The notes: generated by a model not told the origin, from the sequence alone. Positions 24,492 to 35,333 are shown, counted from the first letter of the stretch. The stretch is 64,000 nucleotides of DNA from Gordonibacter urolithinfaciens (GCF_900199375.1 NZ_LT900217.1:1116001-1180000), one strand, 5' to 3'. Program-made: numbers and translations.

Positions 24492-25640
24492 TTACCGCTT
24501 CAAGCTCGACAGGATGCCCGGGCGCGCAGGCGGATTCGGCAGGTGGATCAGCCGCGGCTCGAAGTCGAACAGCTCGTCGGTCGACACGATGGGGCTCACG
24601 GTCAGGCAACCCTTCAGGCAGGCGTCGGCGCACAGGTTGCACTGCACGCAGTCGGCTGCCGAGAACTCCAGGAAGCTGCCCTCCCCTTCCTCGGGCACGA
24701 GGTCGCTCTTCTTGAGCGCGCCGGTGGGGCAGAACACCGCGCACATGCCGCACGACGAGCACGCCTCGCCGTCCACGTGCACGCTGCCGAACAGGCTCGT
24801 GTCTATCTCGGGCACCACCGACGGGCCCAGGCTGTCCATGGCATCCAGCACGTGCATGCGCCGTACAGGATTGAACTGGGGCAACGTGCCCGCATCGGAC
24901 ATGCGCAGCCTATCGCGCAGTGACGGCGCGTTCGCCATGCCGGTCTTCTTGAAGGCAACCTCCACCGTCTTTCCGGCCGCGTCCAGCGCCGTGCCCTTGG
25001 CCTGCGAGAAGAAGCCGCGGCGCGAGGCGCCCAGCAGGCTGCGCGCGTCCTCCAGCAGCACGTCGTCCGGAAACGCCGAGGCGCGCTCCACGCAGATGCC
25101 CGACCCCTGGGCGGCAAGCAGCTGGTTCGCCGAGGCCACCGTGGCGTCGATGCCCGGCACGCAGGCACGGAACTTGCAGGTCGCGCAGGTGCCGTCCACC
25201 AGCAGGATGTCCTCCACGCCGCGGGCCGCCAGCTCCAACAGCACGCTCTCCTCCATGCGCGCAAGGCACGGCACCTCGGCGAACTTCGTCGGGTCGCCCT
25301 TGCGCTTCGAGGCGATGCGGGCGCACGCGAACACGGCGCGCCCGCCCGAGGCCACCACGGCGTCGGCCACCGCTGCGGCCAGGTCCTCGTCGAGGGGTGC
25401 GAGCGGGATGAGCGCCTCGGTGGGGCACACGGTCGTGCAGGCTCCGCACGCCACGCACCGTTCGTTGTCGAGGGCGAGCACGTTGTCCTTCGCACCCACG
25501 GCATCCGTCGGGCACGCGTCGGTGCACTTCCGGCACGAGGAATGGCGGTTGCGCACCACCGTGCAGCGGTCGGGCGCCAAGAACACGGCCTTGCTCTCCA
25601 GGGCCTCGGCAACTTCCACGATGTCGATGAGGTTGGGCAT
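24492..25640 (-). CDS. Multi-cluster 4Fe-4S protein
   Basis: This 382-residue protein has two ferredoxin modules. The N-terminal one (about 15-70) has 'CRKCTDACP' and 'CVACGACTTVCP'; the C-terminal one (about 285-345) has 'CSSCGMCAVFCP' and 'CVQCNLCADACLKGC'. Between them lies a domain with further paired Cys ('CATCKFRAC'), similar to the middle part of heterodisulphide-reductase or HycB-like electron carriers. I start at the ATG at 25640, two bases after the MobB-MobA stop. A link to molybdoenzyme electron transfer is inferred from that neighbour. Confidence 0.85.
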   Translation of the reverse strand: MPNLIDIVEVAEALESKAVFLAPDRCTVVRNRHSSCRKCTDACPTDAVGAKDNVLALDNERCVACGACTTVCPTEALIPLAPLDEDLAAAVADAVVASGGRAVFACARIASKRKGDPTKFAEVPCLARMEESVLLELAARGVEDILLVDGTCATCKFRACVPGIDATVASANQLLAAQGSGICVERASAFPDDVLLEDARSLLGASRRGFFSQAKGTALDAAGKTVEVAFKKTGMANAPSLRDRLRMSDAGTLPQFNPVRRMHVLDAMDSLGPSVVPEIDTSLFGSVHVDGEACSSCGMCAVFCPTGALKKSDLVPEEGEGSFLEFSAADCVQCNLCADACLKGCLTVSPIVSTDELFDFEPRLIHLPNPPARPGILSSLKR

Positions 25641-25642
25641 GC

Positions 25643-27001
25643 CTATCCTTCCAAGAACGACTCCTCGAGCGCGTGCAGCTCGTCGGGCGTGTTCGCGTTG
25701 ATGAAGCAGCCGCCCATGGGCTCCGCCTCCAACACCTTGCTCTGCGGGAACTCGAGCACCTTCACGTCGTCGAAGAACGCCTGGGCGCGCTTCTCGCCCC
25801 GGTCGAGCGCGCGGCGCACGGCGGGCAGGCAGGCCATGCGGCGGTACAGGGCGTGGAACGGCTCGTAGCCGTGCTTGTTCACGGGCACCACCACGTCGGC
25901 GCCCGACTCGTTCATGGCCAGAGCCTCGGCCACCACGAGCGACCCCGAGGCGAACACCATGTCGCACGCCACCACGGCCACGTAGGGGTTGCGGGCGGCC
26001 TGCATGGCCGTGTAGAGGCCGGGCAGCGCGCCGCGGTAGTCGAACGCGTCGCACACGAGCTGGATGCGGTACTGCGGGAACTCTGCGTGCAGGAACGCCA
26101 GGTTGTCCGGCTCGTTCGTGGTGATGACCAGGTCGTCGGACACCGGCGCCAAACGCTCCACGAGGCGGCAGATGAGCGGGCGCCCCGCGAAGGGCACGGT
26201 GGCCTTGCTGCGCCCCATGCGCCGGCTCTCGCCGCCCGCCTGGATGACCACGGTCACACGCGGGCGCACGTAGTGCTCCTCCACGAAGTCGGCGAGGCTG
26301 GCCACGTCGCACAGGTCGAACGACGGCACGTTGTACAGCTTGGAGGCATGCACGGCCTCCCCGATGTCGGTGACCACGGCCACCGTGTCCGACGTGGGCA
26401 GCTTGTTGGAGATGTCCACGTGGTCGGGGTGCTGCGTCTTGAAGTGGGCGCTCACCGCCGAAGCGTCGGCCGGCACGTCGTCGCCCTCCATGACGCGGCG
26501 CAGCGCCTCGCGCGCGTCCTCATCGTCCGCGGGCGGCACGGTGCCGCGCGAGAACTGGGTGAAGTCGGTGCCCAGCGGCCAGCCGCGACGGGCTCCTTCC
26601 GCGAACACGTCGGCCACCCGAGCGTCCGCCTCGTTGCCCGAGCGCATGATCTCCACGGTGGGCAGCCCGCTCTTGCGGTAGCCTTCCACGATGACGATGT
26701 CGTGCCCGTGCATGCTGCGCACGATATCGGAGCACTCCATCTCGCCCTCCACCGTCTTGATGCGCGCCATCTGCCCCGGCGCGGCGATCACCGTCTCGCT
26801 CGCCCCGGCGGCGCGGTGGCGGTACGAGTCCTTGCCGGGATAGTCGATGTCGAAGCCCACGTGGCTGTGGTGCTTCACGCTGCCCACGTCGTAGCCGCGT
26901 GCGACCAGCTCGGCTATGAGCTGCTCGATAAGCGTCGTCTTGCCCGAGTTGTGGCGGCCCACGATAGCGAGGGCCGGGCTGGGGATGTTCACCATGTTCA
27001 T
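25643..27001 (-). CDS. MobB-MobA fusion, molybdenum cofactor biosynthesis
   Basis: This 452-residue protein fuses two cofactor enzymes. Residues 1-170 are MobB-like, a P-loop GTPase adaptor with GRHNSGKTT and 'VIVEGYRKSGLPTVE'. Residues about 215-452 are MobA-like, with the nucleotide loop 'AGGESRRMGRSK', and attach GMP to molybdopterin to make MGD. This fits a genome rich in DMSO-reductase-family enzymes, such as the one at 12.2 kb. The ATG at 27001 follows AAAGGACGG. Fusions in this order are uncommon compared with separate mobA and mobB genes. Confidence 0.93.
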   Translation of the reverse strand: MNMVNIPSPALAIVGRHNSGKTTLIEQLIAELVARGYDVGSVKHHSHVGFDIDYPGKDSYRHRAAGASETVIAAPGQMARIKTVEGEMECSDIVRSMHGHDIVIVEGYRKSGLPTVEIMRSGNEADARVADVFAEGARRGWPLGTDFTQFSRGTVPPADDEDAREALRRVMEGDDVPADASAVSAHFKTQHPDHVDISNKLPTSDTVAVVTDIGEAVHASKLYNVPSFDLCDVASLADFVEEHYVRPRVTVVIQAGGESRRMGRSKATVPFAGRPLICRLVERLAPVSDDLVITTNEPDNLAFLHAEFPQYRIQLVCDAFDYRGALPGLYTAMQAARNPYVAVVACDMVFASGSLVVAEALAMNESGADVVVPVNKHGYEPFHALYRRMACLPAVRRALDRGEKRAQAFFDDVKVLEFPQSKVLEAEPMGGCFINANTPDELHALEESFLEG

Positions 27002-27243
27002 GCACCCGTCCTTTCGGCGCATAAGTATAGCATGGCGCAGCGCCCGTCCCGGCATTCCCCTATCTCCTTTCGGAGCCCTTTCCCGTGGCGTGCAGTATCG
27101 CCGCCGCAGCGCGACCGCTGCGGCGACCGCAGCCGGTCATCCGCTGGCATACTGCGCGGTCAACGCACGCATGCTTGCCATGCTGCTGCGCGAGGCCTCC
27201 CTCTGCTTTCAGCGGTAGAGCGTTCTTTCGCCGAAAAAAAGTG

Positions 27244-27273
27244 TTGTTATTTTGTGAAGGAGGGTGGTATACT
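27244..27273 (+). promoter_or_regulatory. Strong promoter reading away from mobBA
   Basis: TTGTTA and TATACT are 18 bases apart, with an extended -10 TGG just ahead of the TATACT. It points into a region without plus-strand genes. Confidence 0.6.
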
Positions 27274-27279
27274 GAGTCC

Positions 27280-27400
27280 CGCATTTACAGAGGCTTTGTT
27301 GCTTCGGTAAAGATAGGGGTTCTGTTTTTTGGAGGGGGCAGAACCCTTCGTCTTTTCTTGGGTGCGAAGAGGCCGCCGCGCGAGAGCGCGGCGGCCTCTT
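27280..27400 (+). ncRNA. Candidate small RNA
   Basis: The predicted transcript from the promoter at 27244 holds a GGGTTCTG...CAGAACCC hairpin and ends at a perfect 15-bp stem (27367-27400, AAGAGGCCGCCGCGC with loop GAGA). No ATG or GTG ORF with a ribosome site lies in it. It is only a candidate, because the last hairpin lacks a T-run. Confidence 0.35.
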
Positions 27401-27519
27401 GCCTGTTCGGACTCGGCGCGTCCATCCCGTTCGATTCGACGACGCGCGCCCTGGCCTTCCTCATGCCCCGAGCAGAAAACCCGCGCTCGGTCGCTCGGAA
27501 ACTCGGTCGCGCGTCCGAG

Positions 27520-28116
27520 CTACAGCGGCCGGCGCGCCTCGATGGCGCGGCCGAGCGTCACCTCGTCGGCGAACTCCAGGTCGCCGCCCACCGGCAGGCC
27601 GCTGGCGGGACGCGTCACGCTCACCCCGAGCGGCTTGATGAGGCGCGCCAGGTAGGCCGCCGTCGTCTCGCCCTCCACGTTCGGGTTCGTGGCCAGCACC
27701 ACTTCCTGCACCTCGCCCGACGCCAGGCGCTTCATGAGCTCGGCGATGCGCAGGTTGTCCGGGCCGATGCCCTCCATGGGCGACAGGGCGCCGCCCAGCA
27801 CGTGGTACACGCCCGAGAACACGGCCGTGCGCTCGATGGGCGGGATGTCGCGGGGCTCGCTGACCACGCAGATGATGCTCGCGTCGCGCCGGGACGACCG
27901 GCAGATCTCGCACAGGTCGTCCTCGGCGTAGTTGAAGCACTGCCGGCAGAAGTGGACCTGGTCCTTCACTTCCGCGATGGCCTCGGACAGGCGCAGCGCC
28001 GTGGCCTTGTCGGTATTGAGTATCCAGTAGGCGATGCGCTGCGCCGACTTCGGGCCGATGCCGGGCAGGCGCTCAAGCTCGTCGAGGAGCTTCTGGATGG
28101 ACGGCGCTGCGTACAT
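27520..28116 (-). CDS. recR: Recombination protein RecR
   Basis: This 198-residue RecR has the helix-hairpin-helix '[18 protein letters not shown]', a four-Cys zinc finger ('[16 protein letters not shown]') and a Toprim domain ('[15 protein letters not shown]' and '[15 protein letters not shown]'). It loads RecA on gapped DNA together with RecFO. It is the last gene of the conserved dnaX-ybaB-recR cluster, 15 bases after ybaB. Confidence 0.97.
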   Translation of the reverse strand: MYAAPSIQKLLDELERLPGIGPKSAQRIAYWILNTDKATALRLSEAIAEVKDQVHFCRQCFNYAEDDLCEICRSSRRDASIICVVSEPRDIPPIERTAVFSGVYHVLGGALSPMEGIGPDNLRIAELMKRLASGEVQEVVLATNPNVEGETTAAYLARLIKPLGVSVTRPASGLPVGGDLEFADEVTLGRAIEARRPL

Positions 28117-28131
28117 GGCTGCCGACCGCGC

Positions 28132-28479
28132 CTACATCAGGCCGGGGATGTTCATGCCGCCGGTCACGGAGTTCAGGCGCTGGGCGCTCACCTCGGACAT
28201 GCCGCGCAGGGCCTCGTTCACCGCCGCCAGCACCATGTCCTGGAGCATGTCCACGTCCTCGGGGTCCACGGCCTCGGGGTCGATGACGATGCTCTTGATG
28301 GCCATGTCGCCGGTGGCCACCACTTTCACCATGCCGCCGCCGGCCGTGGCCTCGTACTCCATGTCCTTGATCTCGTCCTGGGCCTTCGCCAGCTCGGCCT
28401 GCATCTTCTGGGCCTGCTTCATCATGGCGCCCATGTTGCCCATGCCGCCGCCTCCGGGGAACCCGCCTCGTTTCGCCAT
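28132..28479 (-). CDS. YbaB/EbfC nucleoid-associated protein
   Basis: This 115-residue DNA-binding protein forms tweezer-like dimers. After a Gly/Met-rich start it shows the family core, 'MKQAQKMQAELAKAQDEIKD', then 'ATAGGGMVKVVATGDMAIKS' and 'DVDMLQDMVLAAVNEAL'. It sits between dnaX and recR, an order conserved in many bacteria. Confidence 0.95.
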   Translation of the reverse strand: MAKRGGFPGGGGMGNMGAMMKQAQKMQAELAKAQDEIKDMEYEATAGGGMVKVVATGDMAIKSIVIDPEAVDPEDVDMLQDMVLAAVNEALRGMSEVSAQRLNSVTGGMNIPGLM

Positions 28480-28558
28480 CGTGCTCTCCTATCTGCTCTT
28501 TGCTCGTCGGTATCGGTCGTCGTTTATCGAATGCCGCCTGTTGCTTCGTTGCCTCGCG

Positions 28559-31012
28559 CTATTCTCTCACTTCTTCGACGATCACGCCATCGCCGAAACC
28601 CGCCGCCAAAATGGCCTCCAGCTCTCCGGGCGACTGCGCGGGAGCCGTCATGTCCACGGAAGGCGAGGTGCGCGTATCGGGCTCCGGCGGCAGGTCCGGG
28701 CGCGGCGCGGGCGTCGCGGCAGACGCCGGGACGACGTCGGGCGTCGTGGACGTCGCGACCGGCCGGGGCTCCGAGACGGCTGGCCGGGCACCCGGGGTGG
28801 CCGCGGGAGCCGCCGTGCCGCCGGGCGACGGGACGCCCGGCGAGGCGACGGTGCCGTAATCGTCGTAGGGAACCATTTCGTCCTCGTACGGGGGGAAGTC
28901 GTAGGCATCGACAGGGGCCGGATCGGGCTCCGGAACCGCGTAAGCCGACGATGCGGCATGCCGGGCGCCCGAGGAGGCCGCTGCGGCCGACGTCTTGGAA
29001 GCGGCCTGTTCCGGCACGGAAGAGGCCGCGGCCCGTGCGAGCGCGGCGGCTGCCGGATTCGAAGCGACCGCCTGCGCGGGGGCCGACGCGGCCGGCTGGG
29101 ACGCAGAAGCTGCAGGCGCCGAGGACGCTGCGGGCGCAGCCGACGGCATTGCGACGGCGACCGAGGCTGCAGCCCCCGCGCCGTCGGATCCTTGGGTGTA
29201 CGTGAACGGCAGCGCCGCGCCACACGCCTGCGTGAGCGCCGTCAGGACGGCGTCCTGCACGTCGGGTTTCTGCACGGCTTTGAAGGCGAACGAGTTCTCA
29301 GCGGGAAACTCGATGACGAACAGGCCCTTGTCGGCCCGGTAGAGGGCCTTCGTGTTCAGGAACAGCACGCCGTACGCCGCCTTGTTCTTCTTGAGCGTGG
29401 ACAGCGTCGCCTGCCAGATGCGCTGGAGCGCCGCCGGGTTCTGGAGGCTTGCGGCGAGCTCGGCAGAGGGCGCGGCGCCGCTCGCTGCCGGCACGGCAGC
29501 GGAATCGGCCTGCGCGGGCGGGGCGCTCTGGGCCGCATCGGCAGCGACGGCAACGCCTGCGGGCGCGGATGCTCCGGACGGCACCGGGGCGGACCCCTGC
29601 GCGCTTGCGGGGAAGGAAGGCTCCGGCATGTGCGAGGCGGGAGACGCCTGCGCGGCCGGGGACTCCCCGCCCGCGCGCGCGCGATCAGGTTGCCCTGCTC
29701 GGGCGCTTTCGTGCGCGCCGAGGGAGGCCGCGCCCGGTGCCCCGGAGGCAGCGGTACCCGCACCCGCAGAAAAGCCCGCGCGCGCATCGGCAGATGACGC
29801 CCCCTGCGTGCCCGCCGGCATCGCCGGCTGGGCCTGGCTCGCTGCGGCGGACACCACGTGCGCAACGGCCGAATGGCCGCTCTCCAGCGCCTCGATGCGC
29901 TCGGCAAGGGCCTCGAGCGTCAGGTCGGAATCCGGGCGCACCATGCGCGTGAGCGCGATCTCGAACGACAGGCGCGGATTCGTGGACGTTTTGAGCTCGG
30001 CCGAGAGGTCGCCCAGCACGCCGAGCAGCCGAGAGAGCCTATCGGGGCCGAACCACTGCATCTCGTGGGCCAGCTCGCGGCGCGTGGCGTCGCTCACCTC
30101 CAGCGCCACGTCGGCGCCTGCCAGCGTCAGCACGTACATGTTGCGCACGTGCTCGGCCAGGTCGCGCACGAACTGCGCGAGGTCGGCGCCCGTCTCCACG
30201 TAGTCGGCCGTCCAGCGGAAGCAGGCGGCCACATCGCGCGTGCCGATGGCTCGCACGATCTCGGCCACGTCGCTCGTGTCCACGCCGCCCAGCATGCGCT
30301 CGGCCACCTCCAGCGTGACCTTGCCCTCGCCGAACGCGATGAGCTGCTCGAGCGAGGTGAGCGCGTTGCGCATGCCGCCTTCGGCGCGATGCGCGATAAG
30401 GTCGAGCGCCTCCCCCTCGAACTCCACGTCCTCCGCCACGCAGATGGCGCCGAGGCGCGACACGATGGACTCCGACGAGATGCGGCGGAAGTCGAAGCGC
30501 TGGCAGCGCGAGTGGATGGTCTCGGGTACCTTCTGCGGGTCGGTGGTGGCCAGGATGAACACCACATGGCTCGGCGGCTCCTCGAGCGTCTTCAGCAGCG
30601 CGTTGAACGCCGCCGTCGACAGCATGTGGACCTCGTCGATGATATAGATCTTGTAGCGTCCGCGCGTGGGGGCGAACTGCACGCGCCCGATGATCTCCTC
30701 GCGCACGTTCTCCACGCCGGTGCGGCTCGCGGCGTCCAGCTCGTAGACGTCCGGATGCTCGCCGTTCGCGATCATCACGCAGTCGTCGCACGTGCCGTCG
30801 GGCTCGGGCGTGGGGCCCCTCTCGCACAAGAGCGCCTTCGCCAGCAGGCGCGCGGTGGTGGTCTTGCCGGTGCCGCGCGGGCCCGTGAACAGGTAGGCGT
30901 GGCTCACCTTGTCCTGCTCGATGGCGTTCTTGATGGTGCGCTCGATGTGCTCTTGGCCGACGACGTCCTCGAAGATCTGCGGCCGGTATTTGCGGTAAAG
31001 TGCCTCTGCCAT
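28559..31012 (-). CDS. dnaX: DNA polymerase III gamma/tau subunit
   Basis: This 817-residue clamp-loader ATPase has Walker A GPRGTGKTT, a zinc-binding Cys set (CERG...CDDC) and 'IYIIDEVHMLS', followed by the SRC motif 'HSRCQRFDF'. Residues about 1-370 are the conserved AAA+ and collar part. The rest is Ala/Pro/Ser-rich linker with a conserved island at about 520-610 ('LQRIWQATLSTLKKNKAAYG'), then more low complexity. It is long for the family because of these linkers. I see no clear slippery site for a gamma form. Confidence 0.96.
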   Translation of the reverse strand: MAEALYRKYRPQIFEDVVGQEHIERTIKNAIEQDKVSHAYLFTGPRGTGKTTTARLLAKALLCERGPTPEPDGTCDDCVMIANGEHPDVYELDAASRTGVENVREEIIGRVQFAPTRGRYKIYIIDEVHMLSTAAFNALLKTLEEPPSHVVFILATTDPQKVPETIHSRCQRFDFRRISSESIVSRLGAICVAEDVEFEGEALDLIAHRAEGGMRNALTSLEQLIAFGEGKVTLEVAERMLGGVDTSDVAEIVRAIGTRDVAACFRWTADYVETGADLAQFVRDLAEHVRNMYVLTLAGADVALEVSDATRRELAHEMQWFGPDRLSRLLGVLGDLSAELKTSTNPRLSFEIALTRMVRPDSDLTLEALAERIEALESGHSAVAHVVSAAASQAQPAMPAGTQGASSADARAGFSAGAGTAASGAPGAASLGAHESARAGQPDRARAGGESPAAQASPASHMPEPSFPASAQGSAPVPSGASAPAGVAVAADAAQSAPPAQADSAAVPAASGAAPSAELAASLQNPAALQRIWQATLSTLKKNKAAYGVLFLNTKALYRADKGLFVIEFPAENSFAFKAVQKPDVQDAVLTALTQACGAALPFTYTQGSDGAGAAASVAVAMPSAAPAASSAPAASASQPAASAPAQAVASNPAAAALARAAASSVPEQAASKTSAAAASSGARHAASSAYAVPEPDPAPVDAYDFPPYEDEMVPYDDYGTVASPGVPSPGGTAAPAATPGARPAVSEPRPVATSTTPDVVPASAATPAPRPDLPPEPDTRTSPSVDMTAPAQSPGELEAILAAGFGDGVIVEEVRE

Positions 31013-31032
31013 CGCGTATGCTCGCTTCCCTG

Positions 31033-31872
31033 CTACTCCGTCTTCGAATCCGCCCTGGCATGCGCGCCGCGCGGCGCCTCCGCGCCTGCCGCTGCAGGGG
31101 CCGCATGCTTGCCGGCAACCGCCTCCTCGGCCACGGCCGCATGCGCGGCGCGCAGCTCCCGCTCCTCGGCCACGTCGGCGTCGATCTCGGCCTGGACCTG
31201 CGTGCGTCCGTCGTCCGCCTTCTTCTTGCGCGAGCCCAGGGCGGCCTTAACCGCGCCGATGATGGCCGGTGCCACCGACACGGCCACGATGCCCAGCACG
31301 ATGACCTCGAAGTGCTCCTGCACGATCGGGATGCCGCCGAAGAAGTACCCCACCAGCACGAACAAGCTCACCCACGACACGCCGCCGATGACGTTGAACA
31401 GCGTGAACTTCGCGAAATTCATGTGGCCGGTACCGGCAATGAACGGGGCGAACGTGCGGAAGAACGGCATGAAGCGCGTGATGACGATGGTCAGGCCGCC
31501 GTACTTCGCGAAGAAGTGGTCGAGCTTGGCCATGCGCTCGGGCGTGAGCGCCTTCACCTTGCCGGAGTCGATGATGCGAGTGCCGAAGAACCGCGCGATC
31601 CAGTAGTTCGACGTGTTGCCCAGGATGGCCGCCACGTAGAACACGATGAGCGTGGCCCATACGTTCAAGCCCCCGCCGTCGGCCGAGAACACGCCGGCCG
31701 CGAACAGCAGCGAGTCGCCCGGCAGGAACGGGAAGAACACGAGCCCTGTCTCCACGAACACGATGAGGAACAGCGGCGAGTACACCCACACCGGGCCCAG
31801 CGCGATAATCCAGCCTGCAATGGCCCCGCGCGGATCGCTGAGCAGGTCGACGAAGAAATTGATGATGTCCAT
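31033..31872 (-). CDS. DedA-family membrane protein
   Basis: This 279-residue protein shows the DedA/SNARE-associated pattern: 'FVETGLVFFPFLPGDSLLFA', then 'GNTSNYWIARFFGTRI', 'FFAKYGGLTIVITRFMPFFR' and 'FIAGTGHMNFAKF'. These proteins act as lipid scramblases or in membrane homeostasis, using an Arg and acidic residues in re-entrant helices. The last 65 residues are a charged Ala/Glu/Lys-rich cytoplasmic tail. Repeat element D and the SRP RNA lie directly upstream. Confidence 0.92.
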   Translation of the reverse strand: MDIINFFVDLLSDPRGAIAGWIIALGPVWVYSPLFLIVFVETGLVFFPFLPGDSLLFAAGVFSADGGGLNVWATLIVFYVAAILGNTSNYWIARFFGTRIIDSGKVKALTPERMAKLDHFFAKYGGLTIVITRFMPFFRTFAPFIAGTGHMNFAKFTLFNVIGGVSWVSLFVLVGYFFGGIPIVQEHFEVIVLGIVAVSVAPAIIGAVKAALGSRKKKADDGRTQVQAEIDADVAEERELRAAHAAVAEEAVAGKHAAPAAAGAEAPRGAHARADSKTE

Positions 31873-31891
31873 GTACGCCCTTCAGTGCCAC

Positions 31892-32066
31892 AGGTTGCCA
31901 AACCACCAGCCCGGACATGCCAGCGAGAAGGGCTGTGGTACCGGAATTGCCCCGCCATGCGGCCGAGCGTGCTTTGGCACGTGAGGGCAAGCGTGAAAGG
32001 GGCAATTCCGGTACCACAGCCCTTCGCAGCGTCGAGCCGTTCCGTCGGTCGTCAGACTGACGGAAC
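31892..32066 (-). repeat. Two-hairpin intercistronic element, copy D
   Basis: This copy starts where the SRP RNA ends. Its terminal hairpin is GTTCCGTCAG...GACGGAAC, followed by AACGGCTCGACGCTGCG. The long hairpin has the best arms of the set, 26 bp perfect (31922-31947 and 31999-32024), around the shared CGTGC-TTTG-GCACG core. CTCGCTGGC and ACCT then precede dedA. Here the terminal hairpin probably doubles as the SRP RNA terminator. Confidence 0.8.
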
Positions 32067-32176
32067 CGAGTAACCCGGATAGGCAGGGCGCTCGTCAGCG
32101 GTCCCTTATGGCTGCTTCCTCCCGGACCTGACCAGGTTCGGAACATGGCGCCGCCCGGCCCATCCGAGGTACTCGG
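32066..32176 (-). ncRNA. ffs: Signal recognition particle RNA (4.5S type)
   Basis: The minus strand carries the invariant SRP domain IV core, 'CAGGTCCGGGAGGAAGCAGC' (near 32112-32132), with the flanking GTTCCGAACCTGGT. The ends pair: CCGAGTACCTCGGATGGGC at the 5' side against GCCTATCC...ACTCGG at the 3' side, giving a hairpin of about 111 bases. A TATACT at 32192-32197 is well placed as its -10 box. Confidence 0.92.
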
Positions 32177-32347
32177 TTCATACGGTGCTTAAGTATAGTC
32201 GAAAGCGGGGGCGAGCGCCCTCTCCCGGCCTCGCGCGCAACCAAAAGCACATAGCCTTCATGTGCCAGACAATAATGCTATCATGCTATACTTTCCTTGG
32301 CGGCAGTGTTCGCCTGCTGGGTGGTGCCGGAAAGGACGGTGCCGCTA

Positions 32348-32509
32348 TGGGCATGCTCGATATCCACGCAACACTCGTTGTCGATCAGGTTGACCTCTGG
32401 TTCTGGCTGATCGTGTTGAAGACACTCTTTGCAGTAAGGCGATTTGAAAATGGTGACGATGGAAATAGTAAAGCCGGCCCCCACACCAAGGACGACCGGC
32501 TTAACTAGA
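32348..32509 (+). CDS. Possible small ORF with hydrophobic segment
   Basis: A 53-codon reading frame starts at an ATG 13 bases behind AAAGGA, itself downstream of a TATACT box at about 32285. The middle ('LWFWLIVLKTLFAV') could cross a membrane and the tail is charged. The 3' end forms the hairpin AAGCCGG...CCGGCTT. Size and layout recall type I toxins, but there is no family match I can name and the opposite strand is also open. Confidence 0.3.
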
Positions 32510-32583
32510 TAACACGCACCACCCGCGCTGGCGGGCGCTGCCGTTGGCAGGATTGTACCGCGTTCCCGCCGAGCGTGCAAGCG

Positions 32584-34362
<1,779 letters not shown>

Positions 34363-34396
34363 AGTGGTGGTTCCTTGCTCCTTGGCGCCGCTATCG

Positions 34397-34421
34397 AAAA
34401 CCCGCCGCGCGGGGCGGCGGG
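34397..34421 (-). terminator. Terminator downstream of galU
   Basis: On the minus strand CCCGCCGC and GCGGCGGG form an 8-bp stem with a 5-base loop, followed by TTTT. Confidence 0.7.
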
Positions 34422-34520
34422 CAACACTCAAACTGGTTTATTGTACAGCAGTTGTCACAACACGATAACGATCTGCGTTCATTCCATGTAAAATGCTCTG
34501 CTCGACCGCCCGATCGCCCG

Positions 34521-35333
34521 CTATCCGTTCTTGCGGGCGAACAGCACGTTGTTGGTTTCGAGCCAGCTCTCCACGGTGCCGGTGTCGAAGCCGTCGGCGG
34601 GATCGATGACCAGCGCGTACATCTCCTCCTCGCGCAGCACGGCGTCGAGCGCGTCGGTCAGCTGGATCTCGCCGCCCACGCCGGGCTCCACGTCGGCCAG
34701 AAGTTCCATCACGCGCGCGCTCAAAAGGTAGCGGCCGAACACGGCCAGGTTCGACGGCGCGTCCTCGAGCGCCGGCTTCTCCACCAGCGCGTCGACCTTC
34801 CACACGTCGTCGGACACGGCCGCACCCGCGATGACGCCGAAGCGGCTCACCTGGTCGTCGGGCACCGGCATGACCGCGATAACGCTCGCGCCGCCGTGCG
34901 CGTCGGACACCTCCTGCATGCGCGGCAGCATCTGGTTGTCGGGCACCAGCACGTCGCCCAAAAGCACGTAGAACGGCTCGTCGCCCGTCTTCTCGGCCGC
35001 GCAGCGCACGGCATGGCCCAGGCCCAGGGCCTCGTCCTGGTACACGTAGCTCACGTTGTAGGCGCCCACCCGCTCCACGAGGTCGGCGTAGGCGTCCTTG
35101 CCGCGGGCGCGCAGCGTGGCCACGAGCTCCGGGTTCGGCGAGAAGTGCTCCTCGATGGCCTTCTTCTCGCGGCTGTTGATGATGACCACCTCGTCGGCGG
35201 CCGACGCCAGGCCCTCCTCCACCACGTACTGGATGGCCGGACGGTCCACGACGAGCAGCATCTCCTTGGGCTGGGCCTTCGTGGCGGGCAGGAAGCGCGT
35301 GCCGAGGCCGGCCGCGGGAATGAGAGCCTTCAT
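34521..35333 (-). CDS. galU: UTP--glucose-1-phosphate uridylyltransferase
   Basis: This 270-residue nucleotidyltransferase makes UDP-glucose for envelope glycans. It begins 'MKALIPAAGLGTRFLPATKA' with the uridylyl-transfer loop and keeps 'QPKEMLLVVDRPAIQYVVEE'. It also has 'VYQDEALGLGHAVRCA' and 'FGRYLLSARVMELL', all typical of bacterial GalU. It stands alone with a terminator behind it, downstream of the ccm cluster. Confidence 0.96.
   Translation of the reverse strand: MKALIPAAGLGTRFLPATKAQPKEMLLVVDRPAIQYVVEEGLASAADEVVIINSREKKAIEEHFSPNPELVATLRARGKDAYADLVERVGAYNVSYVYQDEALGLGHAVRCAAEKTGDEPFYVLLGDVLVPDNQMLPRMQEVSDAHGGASVIAVMPVPDDQVSRFGVIAGAAVSDDVWKVDALVEKPALEDAPSNLAVFGRYLLSARVMELLADVEPGVGGEIQLTDALDAVLREEEMYALVIDPADGFDTGTVESWLETNNVLFARKNG

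Larger units (their letters stand above)
27002..27519. other. Intergenic region with possible small RNA
   Basis: These 518 bases separate mobBA from recR, both on the minus strand. The plus strand carries a strong promoter at 27244, no start codon behind it, and a GC-rich hairpin at 27367. The remainder shows nothing I can name. Confidence 0.4.

Noticed and set aside
24492-26312. 606-codon reading of the ferredoxin gene
   Set aside because: The first 224 codons are an alternate frame of mobBA. The true start is at 25640 with a sensible N-terminus.
27085-29205. 706-codon open frame on the plus strand
   Set aside because: It crosses the recR, ybaB and dnaX genes antisense; only its first part overlaps the empty gap. 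No coding signal.
32281-32580. Minus-strand ORF opposite the possible small toxin
   Set aside because: No ribosome site and no domain; kept only as a possible antisense partner in the findings.
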